From JBBTRN01 sp038065175 (GTDB taxonomy: Bacteria > Patescibacteriota > Doudnabacteria > UBA920): a stretch of DNA of 59,129 bases. The position numbers and the translations under genes are program-made. The DNA lies in contig JBBTRN010000009.1 of assembly GCA_038065175.1 (NCBI GenBank), positions 1 through 59,129 on the forward strand, given 5' to 3'. The notes under the pieces were generated by a model. It was given only the letters and a program-made list of their open reading frames with translations. It made no database searches and was not told the origin of the DNA. This document shows positions 52,207 through 59,129 of this stretch, piece by piece (position 1 is the stretch's first letter; each line of letters begins with the position of its first letter).

Positions 52207-52632
52207 ATGCTAATAATTATGGAGCAAAAGCAGATTACAATTGTTGTAGCCGTAATAAAAAACGACAAAGGCGAAATTTTAATTGGCCTAAGGAACGAAC
52301 CAAGCATACCGGAAGAACATAACAAATGGGAATTTGTGGGCGGGAAAATAAATTTTGGCGAAGAGCCGGAAAAAGCGCTCATTAGGGAAGTTAAAGAAGA
52401 ATCAGGATTGGATGTTAAAGTAATTAGGTTATTGCCCAAAATTTTAAACCAGCTATGGCTAAACCAAAACCCTCAAAGGCAAATAATTATTTTGACTTAT
52501 GAATGTTTGGTTGTGGGAGGGGAATTAAAACCAAAGGCTGATGAAATTTTAGAACTAAAATTCATTGACCCGAAAGACACGGACAATTACGACTGCTTGC
52601 CGAATGTGGAAAAAATAATTTCTCTGCTTTAA
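52207..52632 (+). CDS. NUDIX hydrolase
   Basis: 141 residues with the Nudix box GGKINFGEEPEKALIREVKEESGLDV (GX5EX7REUXEEXGU). It hydrolyses a nucleoside diphosphate linked to another group, possibly oxidised dNTPs given the MutT-like length; the substrate cannot be read. The start may be the second ATG (52219) where similarity to the upstream fragment begins. Confidence 0.9.
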   Translation: MLIIMEQKQITIVVAVIKNDKGEILIGLRNEPSIPEEHNKWEFVGGKINFGEEPEKALIREVKEESGLDVKVIRLLPKILNQLWLNQNPQRQIIILTYECLVVGGELKPKADEILELKFIDPKDTDNYDCLPNVEKIISLL

Positions 52633-52678
52633 AAATTTTGTCATTTTTGTCAATTTTTTAAATTTTGTCAATAAAACT

Positions 52679-54046
52679 ATGCTCGACATAAAATTTATTA
52701 GAGAAAACACTAATTTGGTCAAAAGGGCCATTTTAGACAAAGGGATTAATTTAAATTTAGATGATTTATTAGATCTGGACGCCCAACGAAGGGATTTGCT
52801 CACCGAGCTGGAAAGCCTTAATGCTACCAAAAACCTGGTATCCAAGGAATTTCCTAAACTTTCAGACGCTGACAAAAAAATAAAACTGCTTGAAATGAAG
52901 GAAGTAGACGCTAAGGAAGCTGAAGTAAAACAAAAGCTGGGCAGGATAATTGGGGATTACGAAAGACTAATGTCCATAGTGCCGAATATCCCTAGCCCGG
53001 AAACGCCAATAGGCGCGGACGCTTCGGGCAACATCCCTTGGGCTTATTGGTCGCCCCAAACCGGCTCGGTGGATCCAAAGGACGAAGCCAAAGTCAAGCT
53101 GGTGCCCACAAAGTTTGATTTTGAAATAAAAGACCACATTACGCTCGGAAAAAATTTAGATTTGATTGATACCGAAGCCGGGGTGAAGACTTCCGGCTTT
53201 AGGGGCTATTATTTAAAAAACGAGGCCGTACTAATGCAATATGGCCTAATTTGGCACGCGCTTAAAAAAATGCAAGAAAAAGGCTTCAGTCTAATGACTT
53301 CGCCGGTCTTGATACGGGAATTCGCGCTGTTTGGTAGCGGACATTTCCCTTTTGGCAAAGACGAAATTTACAAAATTTCAAACAGCAATGAAAAAGAGGG
53401 CATCTATCTTGCAGGGACATCCGAGCCTTCGCTTTTAGCCTACTACGCGGACAAAACCCTGGATGAAAAGGATTTGCCAATTAAAGTTTGCGCCGTTACC
53501 CCGTGCTTTAGGAGCGAAATCGGCTCTTACGGCAAGGATACAAAAGGCATTTACCGCATTCATGAATTCATGAAAGTCGAACAGGTGGTGTTGTGCAAGG
53601 CTGATATTAACGAAAGCGACAAATGGCTGGAAACCATGCGCGAAATAGCCCAGGAAATGCTCATAGAATTAAAATTGCCGCACCGTGTGCTTAATATTTG
53701 CACCGGGGACATGGGCGCGGGCAAATACAAAATGTACGATATAGAAACCTGGATGCCTTCTCGAGGAGATTTCGGCGAAACCCACTCTGATTCCAGCCTT
53801 ACCGACTGGCAATCTAGGCGCCTTAATATCAAATATAAAACTAAAGACGGTAACAAGCTGGTCTACACCCTTAACAACACGGTTATCGCCAGCCCGCGCA
53901 TTTTAATCGCTATTTTGGAAAATTACCAACAGCCAGACGGCAGTATAATTGTTCCGGAAATTTTGCAGACCTATGTGGGGAAAAACATTATAAGCAATGT
54001 TAAACAAAATAAAATACCAAAACCCGAACTTTCGCCGCAAGCTTAA
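52679..54046 (+). CDS. serS: Seryl-tRNA synthetase
   Basis: 455 residues: N-terminal coiled-coil arm (LDIKFIRENTNLVKRAI...), FSLMTSPVLIREFALFGSGHFP, motif 2 TPCFRSEIGSYGKDTKGIYRIHEFMKVEQVV and motif 3 NNTVIASPRILIAILENYQ. The C-terminal ~12 residues overlap ftsQ by 50 nt. An array of TTTTGTCAA repeats precedes the start and an inverse array follows ftsQ. Confidence 0.96.
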   Translation: MLDIKFIRENTNLVKRAILDKGINLNLDDLLDLDAQRRDLLTELESLNATKNLVSKEFPKLSDADKKIKLLEMKEVDAKEAEVKQKLGRIIGDYERLMSIVPNIPSPETPIGADASGNIPWAYWSPQTGSVDPKDEAKVKLVPTKFDFEIKDHITLGKNLDLIDTEAGVKTSGFRGYYLKNEAVLMQYGLIWHALKKMQEKGFSLMTSPVLIREFALFGSGHFPFGKDEIYKISNSNEKEGIYLAGTSEPSLLAYYADKTLDEKDLPIKVCAVTPCFRSEIGSYGKDTKGIYRIHEFMKVEQVVLCKADINESDKWLETMREIAQEMLIELKLPHRVLNICTGDMGAGKYKMYDIETWMPSRGDFGETHSDSSLTDWQSRRLNIKYKTKDGNKLVYTLNNTVIASPRILIAILENYQQPDGSIIVPEILQTYVGKNIISNVKQNKIPKPELSPQA

Positions 54047-54941
54047 CGAAGCCCGCGGGTACAGGAGGCCTATAAAAAAAATTCCCGAAACAAAAGCGGA
54101 ATTTTTTTTGGCATATTTTCATTTAGACGGCATGTTTGCCAAATACTCATTGCTAATACTTTTACTTGCCTTAATTTACCTTATTTATGCGCCGAATTTC
54201 TTAACTGTTAAAACCATACAAATCAACGGCGTAAGCAGCGAAGCTAATGCAAGCATGCAAAAAACAGCAGGGGACTATTTATCATTGCGGGGATTTGTCC
54301 CCAAAAGCAATTTACTGTTTACTTCAAAAAGGGGATTGGCCGAATATTTATCCGCAAAAAACATTTTTGTGGAAAAAGTCGAATCAATTGAAAAAAATTT
54401 TCCCAGTGCCCTGGTCATCCAAGCCAAAGAGCGGTACAACAAATTTTTGCTTTACAGCTTAAACGGAATTTATCTGCTTTCGAACGACGGAATTGTACGG
54501 AAACAAATAAATTCTTATGATATCAACGCATCCACATCAACCTATTCAGGACTGCTAACTATAAAATTAAGCCAAAACAAAAGCCTATATGAAAACCAGA
54601 AGGCGGCAGACTCCGATTATTTCGAAAATCTAAACGAAATACTTTATAAAAGTGAACATTTTTTGCAGAACAGCGCGACAGAAATACAAATTGAGACTCT
54701 TGAACATCCGGATCTCCAAATTATTACCCGTTTTGGTTTTACCATTAAATTCGATATCAACTCCGATTTAAACAAAGTTTTTGAACAGCTAAAGCTCTTG
54801 CAAAAAGAAATCGGCGAAGCTAGAATAAATGGGATAAAATATATTGACATGCGCGTAAAGGACAAGGGCTATGTTTGCTATAAAGACGCACTGTGCTCAC
54901 AGGAAACAACAGCGCCTAAAGCGACCTCGACACCTAAGTAA
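53997..54941 (+). CDS. ftsQ: FtsQ/DivIB-type cell division protein
   Basis: 314 residues: a basic cytoplasmic N-terminus, one membrane helix (YSLLILLLALIYLIYAPNFL), then a POTRA-like domain beginning TVKTIQINGVSSEA and a beta domain with FPSALVIQAKERYNKFLLYSLNGIYLLSNDGIV. It would recruit FtsL/FtsB and control FtsW. The ATG at 53997 overlaps the serS 3' end by 50 nt, an unusually long overlap. Confidence 0.78.
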   Translation: MLNKIKYQNPNFRRKLNEARGYRRPIKKIPETKAEFFLAYFHLDGMFAKYSLLILLLALIYLIYAPNFLTVKTIQINGVSSEANASMQKTAGDYLSLRGFVPKSNLLFTSKRGLAEYLSAKNIFVEKVESIEKNFPSALVIQAKERYNKFLLYSLNGIYLLSNDGIVRKQINSYDINASTSTYSGLLTIKLSQNKSLYENQKAADSDYFENLNEILYKSEHFLQNSATEIQIETLEHPDLQIITRFGFTIKFDINSDLNKVFEQLKLLQKEIGEARINGIKYIDMRVKDKGYVCYKDALCSQETTAPKATSTPK

Positions 54942-54959
54942 GGAATTAATTGACAAAAA

Positions 54960-55670
54960 ATGACAAGATTAAGCAAAACTGAAAAAATCGCTAAGAAACT
55001 CTTTGTGATATCCTTAGGCGGATCTTTAATAGTGCCGGACGAAATTGATGTCCAATTTTTAAACAATTTCAAAAAACTAATCGAAAGCCAAACAAAAAAG
55101 GACAACCGATTTATTCTAATTACCGGCGGGGGCAAGACTTGCCGAAAATACCAGGCGGCTTTGTCGCAAATTACAAAGGTTGATAATACAACACTTGACT
55201 GGCTTGGAATTTATTCTACGAGGTTTAACGCCCAGTTAGTTAGGCTAATGTTCGGCAAACTAGCGCATAGGGCTCTTGCGGAGAATCCGGCAAAAAAAAT
55301 TGATTTTAAGGCAAAGGTATTAATCGCAGCGGGCTGGGAACCGGGCTCGAGCACGGATTTAGACGCAGTTGAACTGGCTAAAACCTACGGTGCTAAAACC
55401 GTAATCAATTTAAGTAATATTGATTACTTATATAACAAGGATCCGCGGAAATTTAAAAACGCGGCAAGAATAGAAATTATTTCCTGGGATGGCCTGTTAA
55501 AAATCACCGGGCGGAAATGGGTACCGGGCAGAAATGTACCCTTTGACCCGGTGGCGGCCAAGTTCGCGCAAAAAAATAATTTGGAAGTTATAATAGCAAA
55601 CGGAAAAAATTTAAAAAACTTGGAAAATATTTTAGAAAGTAAAAAATTTAAAGGAACAAAAATTTCATAA
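54960..55670 (+). CDS. pyrH: Amino-acid-kinase-fold enzyme, probably UMP kinase (archaeal-type PyrH)
   Basis: 236 residues: LFVISLGGSLIVPDEID, ITGGGKTCRKYQ, AAGWEPGSSTDLDAVELAKTYGAKTVINLSNIDYLYNKDPRK and PGRNVPFDPVAA, as in archaeal/Patescibacteria UMP kinases. It converts UMP to UDP. Other amino acid kinases are possible, but the GSSTD and NIDYLYxxDPR motifs fit PyrH. Confidence 0.75.
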   Translation: MTRLSKTEKIAKKLFVISLGGSLIVPDEIDVQFLNNFKKLIESQTKKDNRFILITGGGKTCRKYQAALSQITKVDNTTLDWLGIYSTRFNAQLVRLMFGKLAHRALAENPAKKIDFKAKVLIAAGWEPGSSTDLDAVELAKTYGAKTVINLSNIDYLYNKDPRKFKNAARIEIISWDGLLKITGRKWVPGRNVPFDPVAAKFAQKNNLEVIIANGKNLKNLENILESKKFKGTKIS

Positions 55671-55731
55671 AAATGATTTGAGGCGCCGTCGGGATGAACC
55701 GCCGGCGCCCCTGATAAATCAGGCGGTCTTG

Positions 55732-55854
55732 TTAGCCGCCACCAGACCGCAAGAAATTCCTGGCCAGCACACTGACTGGCACTAGTGCAAATAAAAAGCA
55801 TACCGTGACCCAGTTCGCGTGGAGCCACGCAACCAATTCCTGCATCAATTCCAT
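55732..55854 (-). CDS. 40-residue single-pass membrane protein with strong SD
   Basis: MELMQELVAWLHANWVTVCF, then LFALVPVSVLARNFLRSGGG: one membrane helix and a short basic tail. SD AGGAGGT (55865-55860 region) lies 5 nt before the ATG, and a GC hairpin follows the stop. It has its own promoter at 55909-55937. The stronger signals than in neighbouring genes suggest either high expression or recent transfer. Function unknown. Confidence 0.6.
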   Translation of the reverse strand: MELMQELVAWLHANWVTVCFLFALVPVSVLARNFLRSGGG

Positions 55855-55908
55855 CTTAGACCTCCTAAAGTCCATTTAGATTCGTTCTTTAATTAAAAAG
55901 AACAGTTA

Positions 55909-55937
55909 ATTTTCGCCTTTAAACCCTCTTGTGTCAA
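55909..55937 (-). promoter_or_regulatory. Promoter of the small membrane protein
   Basis: On minus: TTGACA (55937-55932), 17-bp spacer, GAAAAT (55914-55909). A GTTCTTT...AAAGAAC pairing lies in the leader. Confidence 0.6.
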
Positions 55938-55960
55938 TGCTCTAGCTCTTGACAGGACTT

Positions 55961-55986
55961 AAAAACCTCTCGATTGAGAGGTTTTT
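55961..55986. terminator. Bidirectional terminator
   Basis: AAAAACCTCTC-GATT-GAGAGGTTTTT, separating plus-strand genes from the minus-strand glycosyltransferases. Confidence 0.85.
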
Positions 55987-56019
55987 CTTTTCTACCCGCT
56001 ACTAGCTACTTGCTACAAC

Positions 56020-57609
56020 CTAATTCACTACATATTGGCTCACATGTACGCTTGTGCCGACATAGGGTCGGACTTCGGGGTAGTCCATATCGCTTACTCT
56101 GGTCCAGTTTTTAGGCACGCTCGGCTCTTGTGCGCCGAAGCTGTGTGTCCAAACTATCCAAACAGTATCGCCGGTTTTTACGCCTTGGTTATAGTCTGGA
56201 AGCAAATCTCGGTTAGTTAAAATTGCGGTACCGGCAAAATGAGGCATATTTTTTATGTCAGTGTTTCCACCGCTATGGAGAAGAGGTTGTTGCAATATGT
56301 TTTCCTGGCCAACATAATATTTTAAATTAAAAAACATAAAACTCGTGGCCGCGTATAATTTATGTCCAGGCTCCAAATTAGCTTTTAGGTATTTGGCCGC
56401 GCTATTCATCCCGGGACGCGAATTAATATTTAAATCCTGCCAATAATTGACAAAAGCAAAAACAGTAAGCAGTAAGTAGCTTGTAGTAAGCAACCAGAAA
56501 ACAACCCTTTGTCTAATACTATATAACCAAACAGCCGCGATTATAGACAAAAATGCGCCCGTAAAAATAAAGTAGCGAACCAAATAAACCGAAGAGCCGC
56601 TGCCTCTAAGTTTTGCTAAAACTAAAAATAACAGGGCGCCTAAAAATGGCGCCGCGCTTACAAACAAAACCAGCCATTTGTGAAAACTTTGGGTCTTTTT
56701 TAAAAATCTGTAAACTATAATAACCACAATCAGTAATATCCCAACCAACAACTTCTGCACGCTCGATTGGCTTACATCATGACCAAAGCCCACAAGCAGG
56801 GTATAAAGCGTGGAAGGAATGCTCCAAATATCCATTGGCGGAATCCAGTAGCCGGCGCCGACTTGCTTAAATTGATAAGAAAAAATTGGCAGCCAGGGAA
56901 TGTAGCTAATAACAATAACAGCTAACGATATTAATAATGGCCGGTGCTTTTGCCAAAACGAGCCCTGATGATGAAAAAATAAATACGCGAGACCATAAAA
57001 GCCAATCGCGGCGGCTGCGAACAACAGGTAGTAGTGGGTATAAATCATTACTATTACCGAAAACGTAAAACCGGCATAATTCCAAATCATTTTTTTACGA
57101 TCATTGACAGTTTCGGGTAAATTAGGCATGTGCAAAGCTCCATCCTGGCGGATCGCGGTTTGATAGTACAAAGCTTTGACTAAAAAGTAGGCGCCTAAAA
57201 GCGTGAAAAATGCCCCCATGGTGTACATACGGGCTTCGGTAGCGTATTGGATTTGGAATGGGTTAAAAGCAACAAGCGCGGTAGCCAATAAAGCGGCGCG
57301 TGGATTATCCCTAAACGCGGTTTTAACAAACAGCCACGCTGCCCAAATTGTACCCACGCTGAAAAACACGCTAAAAGACCGCAATGCCAATAACGAATCT
57401 CCAAGAACATAATGCCAAAACCTCAAAAAGACATAATAAGCAGGTGGATGCACATCTAAACCAATCCTGTACATCATTTCACCCCACGGATATTTGATTA
57501 ACAGCGCGGAAAACGCCTCGTCGTGCCAAAGAGAAATGTCGGTATTGTGATAGAAACGCAAGGCTGTACCGACGGTTAAAATTAAGATTAACCAAAAATA
57601 TTTTCGCAT
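56020..57609 (-). CDS. Glycosyltransferase family 39-like membrane protein (ArnT/PMT type)
   Basis: 529 residues, about ten membrane helices, with the GT-C acidic loop DISLWHDEAFSALLIKYPWGEMM, HPPAYYVFLRFWHYVLGDS and ARALLATALVAFNPFQIQYATEARMY. It probably transfers a sugar from a lipid carrier to an outer-face acceptor. The segment encoded around 56460-56500 (LLTTSYLLL) derives from an AGTAAGCAGTAAGTAG-type repeat in a membrane helix. Confidence 0.75.
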   Translation of the reverse strand: MRKYFWLILILTVGTALRFYHNTDISLWHDEAFSALLIKYPWGEMMYRIGLDVHPPAYYVFLRFWHYVLGDSLLALRSFSVFFSVGTIWAAWLFVKTAFRDNPRAALLATALVAFNPFQIQYATEARMYTMGAFFTLLGAYFLVKALYYQTAIRQDGALHMPNLPETVNDRKKMIWNYAGFTFSVIVMIYTHYYLLFAAAAIGFYGLAYLFFHHQGSFWQKHRPLLISLAVIVISYIPWLPIFSYQFKQVGAGYWIPPMDIWSIPSTLYTLLVGFGHDVSQSSVQKLLVGILLIVVIIVYRFLKKTQSFHKWLVLFVSAAPFLGALLFLVLAKLRGSGSSVYLVRYFIFTGAFLSIIAAVWLYSIRQRVVFWLLTTSYLLLTVFAFVNYWQDLNINSRPGMNSAAKYLKANLEPGHKLYAATSFMFFNLKYYVGQENILQQPLLHSGGNTDIKNMPHFAGTAILTNRDLLPDYNQGVKTGDTVWIVWTHSFGAQEPSVPKNWTRVSDMDYPEVRPYVGTSVHVSQYVVN

Positions 57610-57678
57610 ATTATTTTGAATCAGGAAGCAAGCATTAAAAATTAATGATTCTGCCTTTTGCTTGATACCTGCTACTTG
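57610..57678. repeat. Low-complexity inverted repeat between the two glycosyltransferase genes
   Basis: GAAGCAAGCA...TTGCTTG and GCTACTTGCTAC. No gene. Confidence 0.45.
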
Positions 57679-59129
57679 CTACTGAATCCTATACACCGCC
57701 ATTATAGCTTGTCCAAATTTATTTCTAACTTCCATCTTTAAACGCGCTTCAGGATGGTATGTTTTAAATTTCTTAATGTCAAAAATTGAACTCTGGGCAA
57801 ATATCACTTCATCCCCGGGTTTTAAGCCTGACAATTCCCAGGAATTTTCCGGGTCAACTTGGCGGTAGGGAACACTGCATTTATGCTCAAAATTGCCATG
57901 CCAGTCGCTGGTCAAATAATCGGTTGTCTGCACGGAAAATTTATCTAAAATTAAATATGTGGAACCCTTAGTGCACCTTTTTTTTAAATATGCGGAAACG
58001 CTGGTGAGATCGCTCCTAAAAGCGTAAAAGTTTTCAGCGCTGGAAGACGCGTATACAAAATAAGCAAAATAAGCCTGCAGGGTGAGCGCAAAAATAAAGC
58101 AAACAACGGCAAGCTTCATGAAAAATCTTAAAATAATGTTCCGGTAATAGCTTTGCGGGTCAACCATAAGGCTTTCGGTCTTATAAACAGGCCTTGTTTC
58201 ATTAAATTTTTTATGCGCCAGCCAAAACCATTCTCCCAGTTTGTAAAGTGCCAGGGCGGAAATAATAAATACCGGCGGGATAGTGCCTATGGACCTAAGA
58301 CCATGGGGAATACCCTCGGCAGTGGTAACCACGGGCAAAAGCATACCCCAGAACCAGCCGGCTAGAGCTGCGTATTTCCAAAAACCAGGTCTTTTTCTGG
58401 GTGCAAATATATACCAGGCTGCCAAAAACGTAATAATCACAAGTCCCGCCCCAAAAAAAGGCGAAACCAACTGGGACAAAAAAGGAAACCCGCTAATATT
58501 ATGCCGCCAATTTAGGTCGCCATCTATAAAATAAGCTTTAAGCGAAAGCCAGGTAACTTGCCCAAGCGTGCCTATTAAATCACCCTTATGAAGATCGGGA
58601 TTAAAAATCGAAACCTGTCCGCTGCGACCGACAAAAGTTCCAGGATGAGTGTAAAAATAGTTGAATAGTGGGGCAAAAAAAATGATGAAAGCGGCAATAA
58701 AAATAAGCGCTAGCTTCCACCATCGTTTTATCCCATTTACGAAACCTGTCGAAAGCCACGGCCAAACCACTAAAATTCCTATTATTGGAACAAGTATACG
58801 GTAAGCAATATAGCTGTAAAATCCGAGAGCGAAAACCGCGCCCGTTAAAAATGCGTTGATTTTTTGCTTAGCCGGGTTTTCATTCTGAAAAGTTTTAAGC
58901 AATAAATAAAAAGTCAGGCCCGCAAACAGGGGAATTAGGTTGGCGCGAAAAGCAGTCCTCGACAAAACCACATGCCAGGTGGACACTGCCATTAAAAAAG
59001 CCGAAAGCAGGGCGATGTTAGTAGCGCGATGGACAAGAGGGTCATCCTCCCCGAATTTCTGATGATTATCCAAAGAGGATGACACTCTCAAAAAAACATC
59101 CATCGAAAACAGCCTCCTTGCTACCGCGT
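57679..59129 (-). CDS. Glycosyltransferase-like membrane protein, N-terminus off window
   Basis: At least 480 residues; the frame continues beyond the right edge (...ARRLFS before the ATG at 59103), so that ATG is internal. Many membrane helices, with AVSTWHVVLSRTAFRANLIPLF and TTAEGIPHGLRSIGTIPPVFII, typical of GT39/PMT-like proteins of this group. About 28 residues (MDVFLRVSSSLDNHQKFGED) between LF and the next helix are encoded by a GTCATCCTC/GAGGATGAC palindrome. Confidence 0.7.
   Translation of the reverse strand, partial: AVARRLFSMDVFLRVSSSLDNHQKFGEDDPLVHRATNIALLSAFLMAVSTWHVVLSRTAFRANLIPLFAGLTFYLLLKTFQNENPAKQKINAFLTGAVFALGFYSYIAYRILVPIIGILVVWPWLSTGFVNGIKRWWKLALIFIAAFIIFFAPLFNYFYTHPGTFVGRSGQVSIFNPDLHKGDLIGTLGQVTWLSLKAYFIDGDLNWRHNISGFPFLSQLVSPFFGAGLVIITFLAAWYIFAPRKRPGFWKYAALAGWFWGMLLPVVTTAEGIPHGLRSIGTIPPVFIISALALYKLGEWFWLAHKKFNETRPVYKTESLMVDPQSYYRNIILRFFMKLAVVCFIFALTLQAYFAYFVYASSSAENFYAFRSDLTSVSAYLKKRCTKGSTYLILDKFSVQTTDYLTSDWHGNFEHKCSVPYRQVDPENSWELSGLKPGDEVIFAQSSIFDIKKFKTYHPEARLKMEVRNKFGQAIMAVYRIQ
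59041..59083. repeat. GTCATCCTC-type palindrome in frame within the glycosyltransferase gene
   Basis: Perfect 9-bp arms GTCATCCTC (59041-59049) and GAGGATGAC (59075-59083). Confidence 0.75.

Overview
The window looks like a chromosomal contig from a Patescibacteria (Candidate Phyla Radiation) bacterium. The evidence is compact genes with 2-60 nt gaps, conserved hypotheticals typical of that group (DUF4012, GxxExxY, YwbE), short or minimal enzymes (235-residue CCA-adding-type enzyme, mitochondrial-type PheRS), few Shine-Dalgarno sites and dense palindromic repeats. UGA is used as a stop, so the code is standard. I cannot name a lineage more precisely. A run of ten N at 21358-21367 marks an assembly gap.

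Layout. 1-338 is the 3' end of murD. 340-5555 is an accessory block: an HTH/GHKL-ATPase plus STAS-like pair with iteron-like operators, an AbrB-type protein, a putative nuclease toxin, and an HD hydrolase with a split PEP-synthase-like pair. ftsW (5558) follows, so the usual murD-ftsW neighbourhood is interrupted. Then come DUF4012, murJ, lepA, a HipA-like kinase pair, a hydrolase, small membrane and DNA-binding proteins, ywbE, a PH-domain protein, ftsB, a parvulin and murI. A mosaic tRNA-Thr region with the gap lies at 20.9-21.4 kb. The complete F1Fo-ATP synthase operon (atpZ-B-E-F-H-A-G-D-C) runs from 21.5 to 33.1 kb but is interrupted at nearly every junction from atpH on. Next are a CCA-type enzyme, a lysine-rich mini-gene behind a structured leader, tRNA-fMet, tRNA-Met/Ile, a LAGLIDADG endonuclease, tRNA-Asp, rmuC, and a cluster of nuclease and DNA-binding genes ending in a UvrD/RecB-like helicase-nuclease. 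The rest holds exported proteins, PheRS, gyrB, greA, lysS, an NYN protein, NUDIX, serS, ftsQ, a UMP-kinase-like gene and two minus-strand glycosyltransferase-like membrane proteins.

The most unusual signal is how accessory DNA sits among essential genes. (1) In the atp operon, toxin-antitoxin pairs (BrnT/BrnA, MntA/HepT, HicB/HicA) lie at gene junctions together with duplicated ends of the flanking genes: a 5' fragment of the downstream gene before the cargo and, in two cases, a 3' fragment of the upstream gene after it. This is the geometry left by single-crossover insertion of a circle carrying the junction. Similar 5' fragments precede lepA and a NUDIX gene, and the lepA and one atpG fragment differ from the intact genes almost only at synonymous positions. 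(2) Palindromic repeats are inserted in frame inside coding genes (murD, lepA, murI, atpZ, atpA, atpD, uvrD three times, a glycosyltransferase). (3) Small genes (two GxxExxY genes and a membrane ORF) are bounded by inverted arrays of a short motif that differs in sequence but not in architecture, and gene-less versions of the same structure occur elsewhere. Together these suggest a genome shaped by repeated acquisition of small cargo through homology and palindromes rather than by classical transposons or integrases, none of which I see here.
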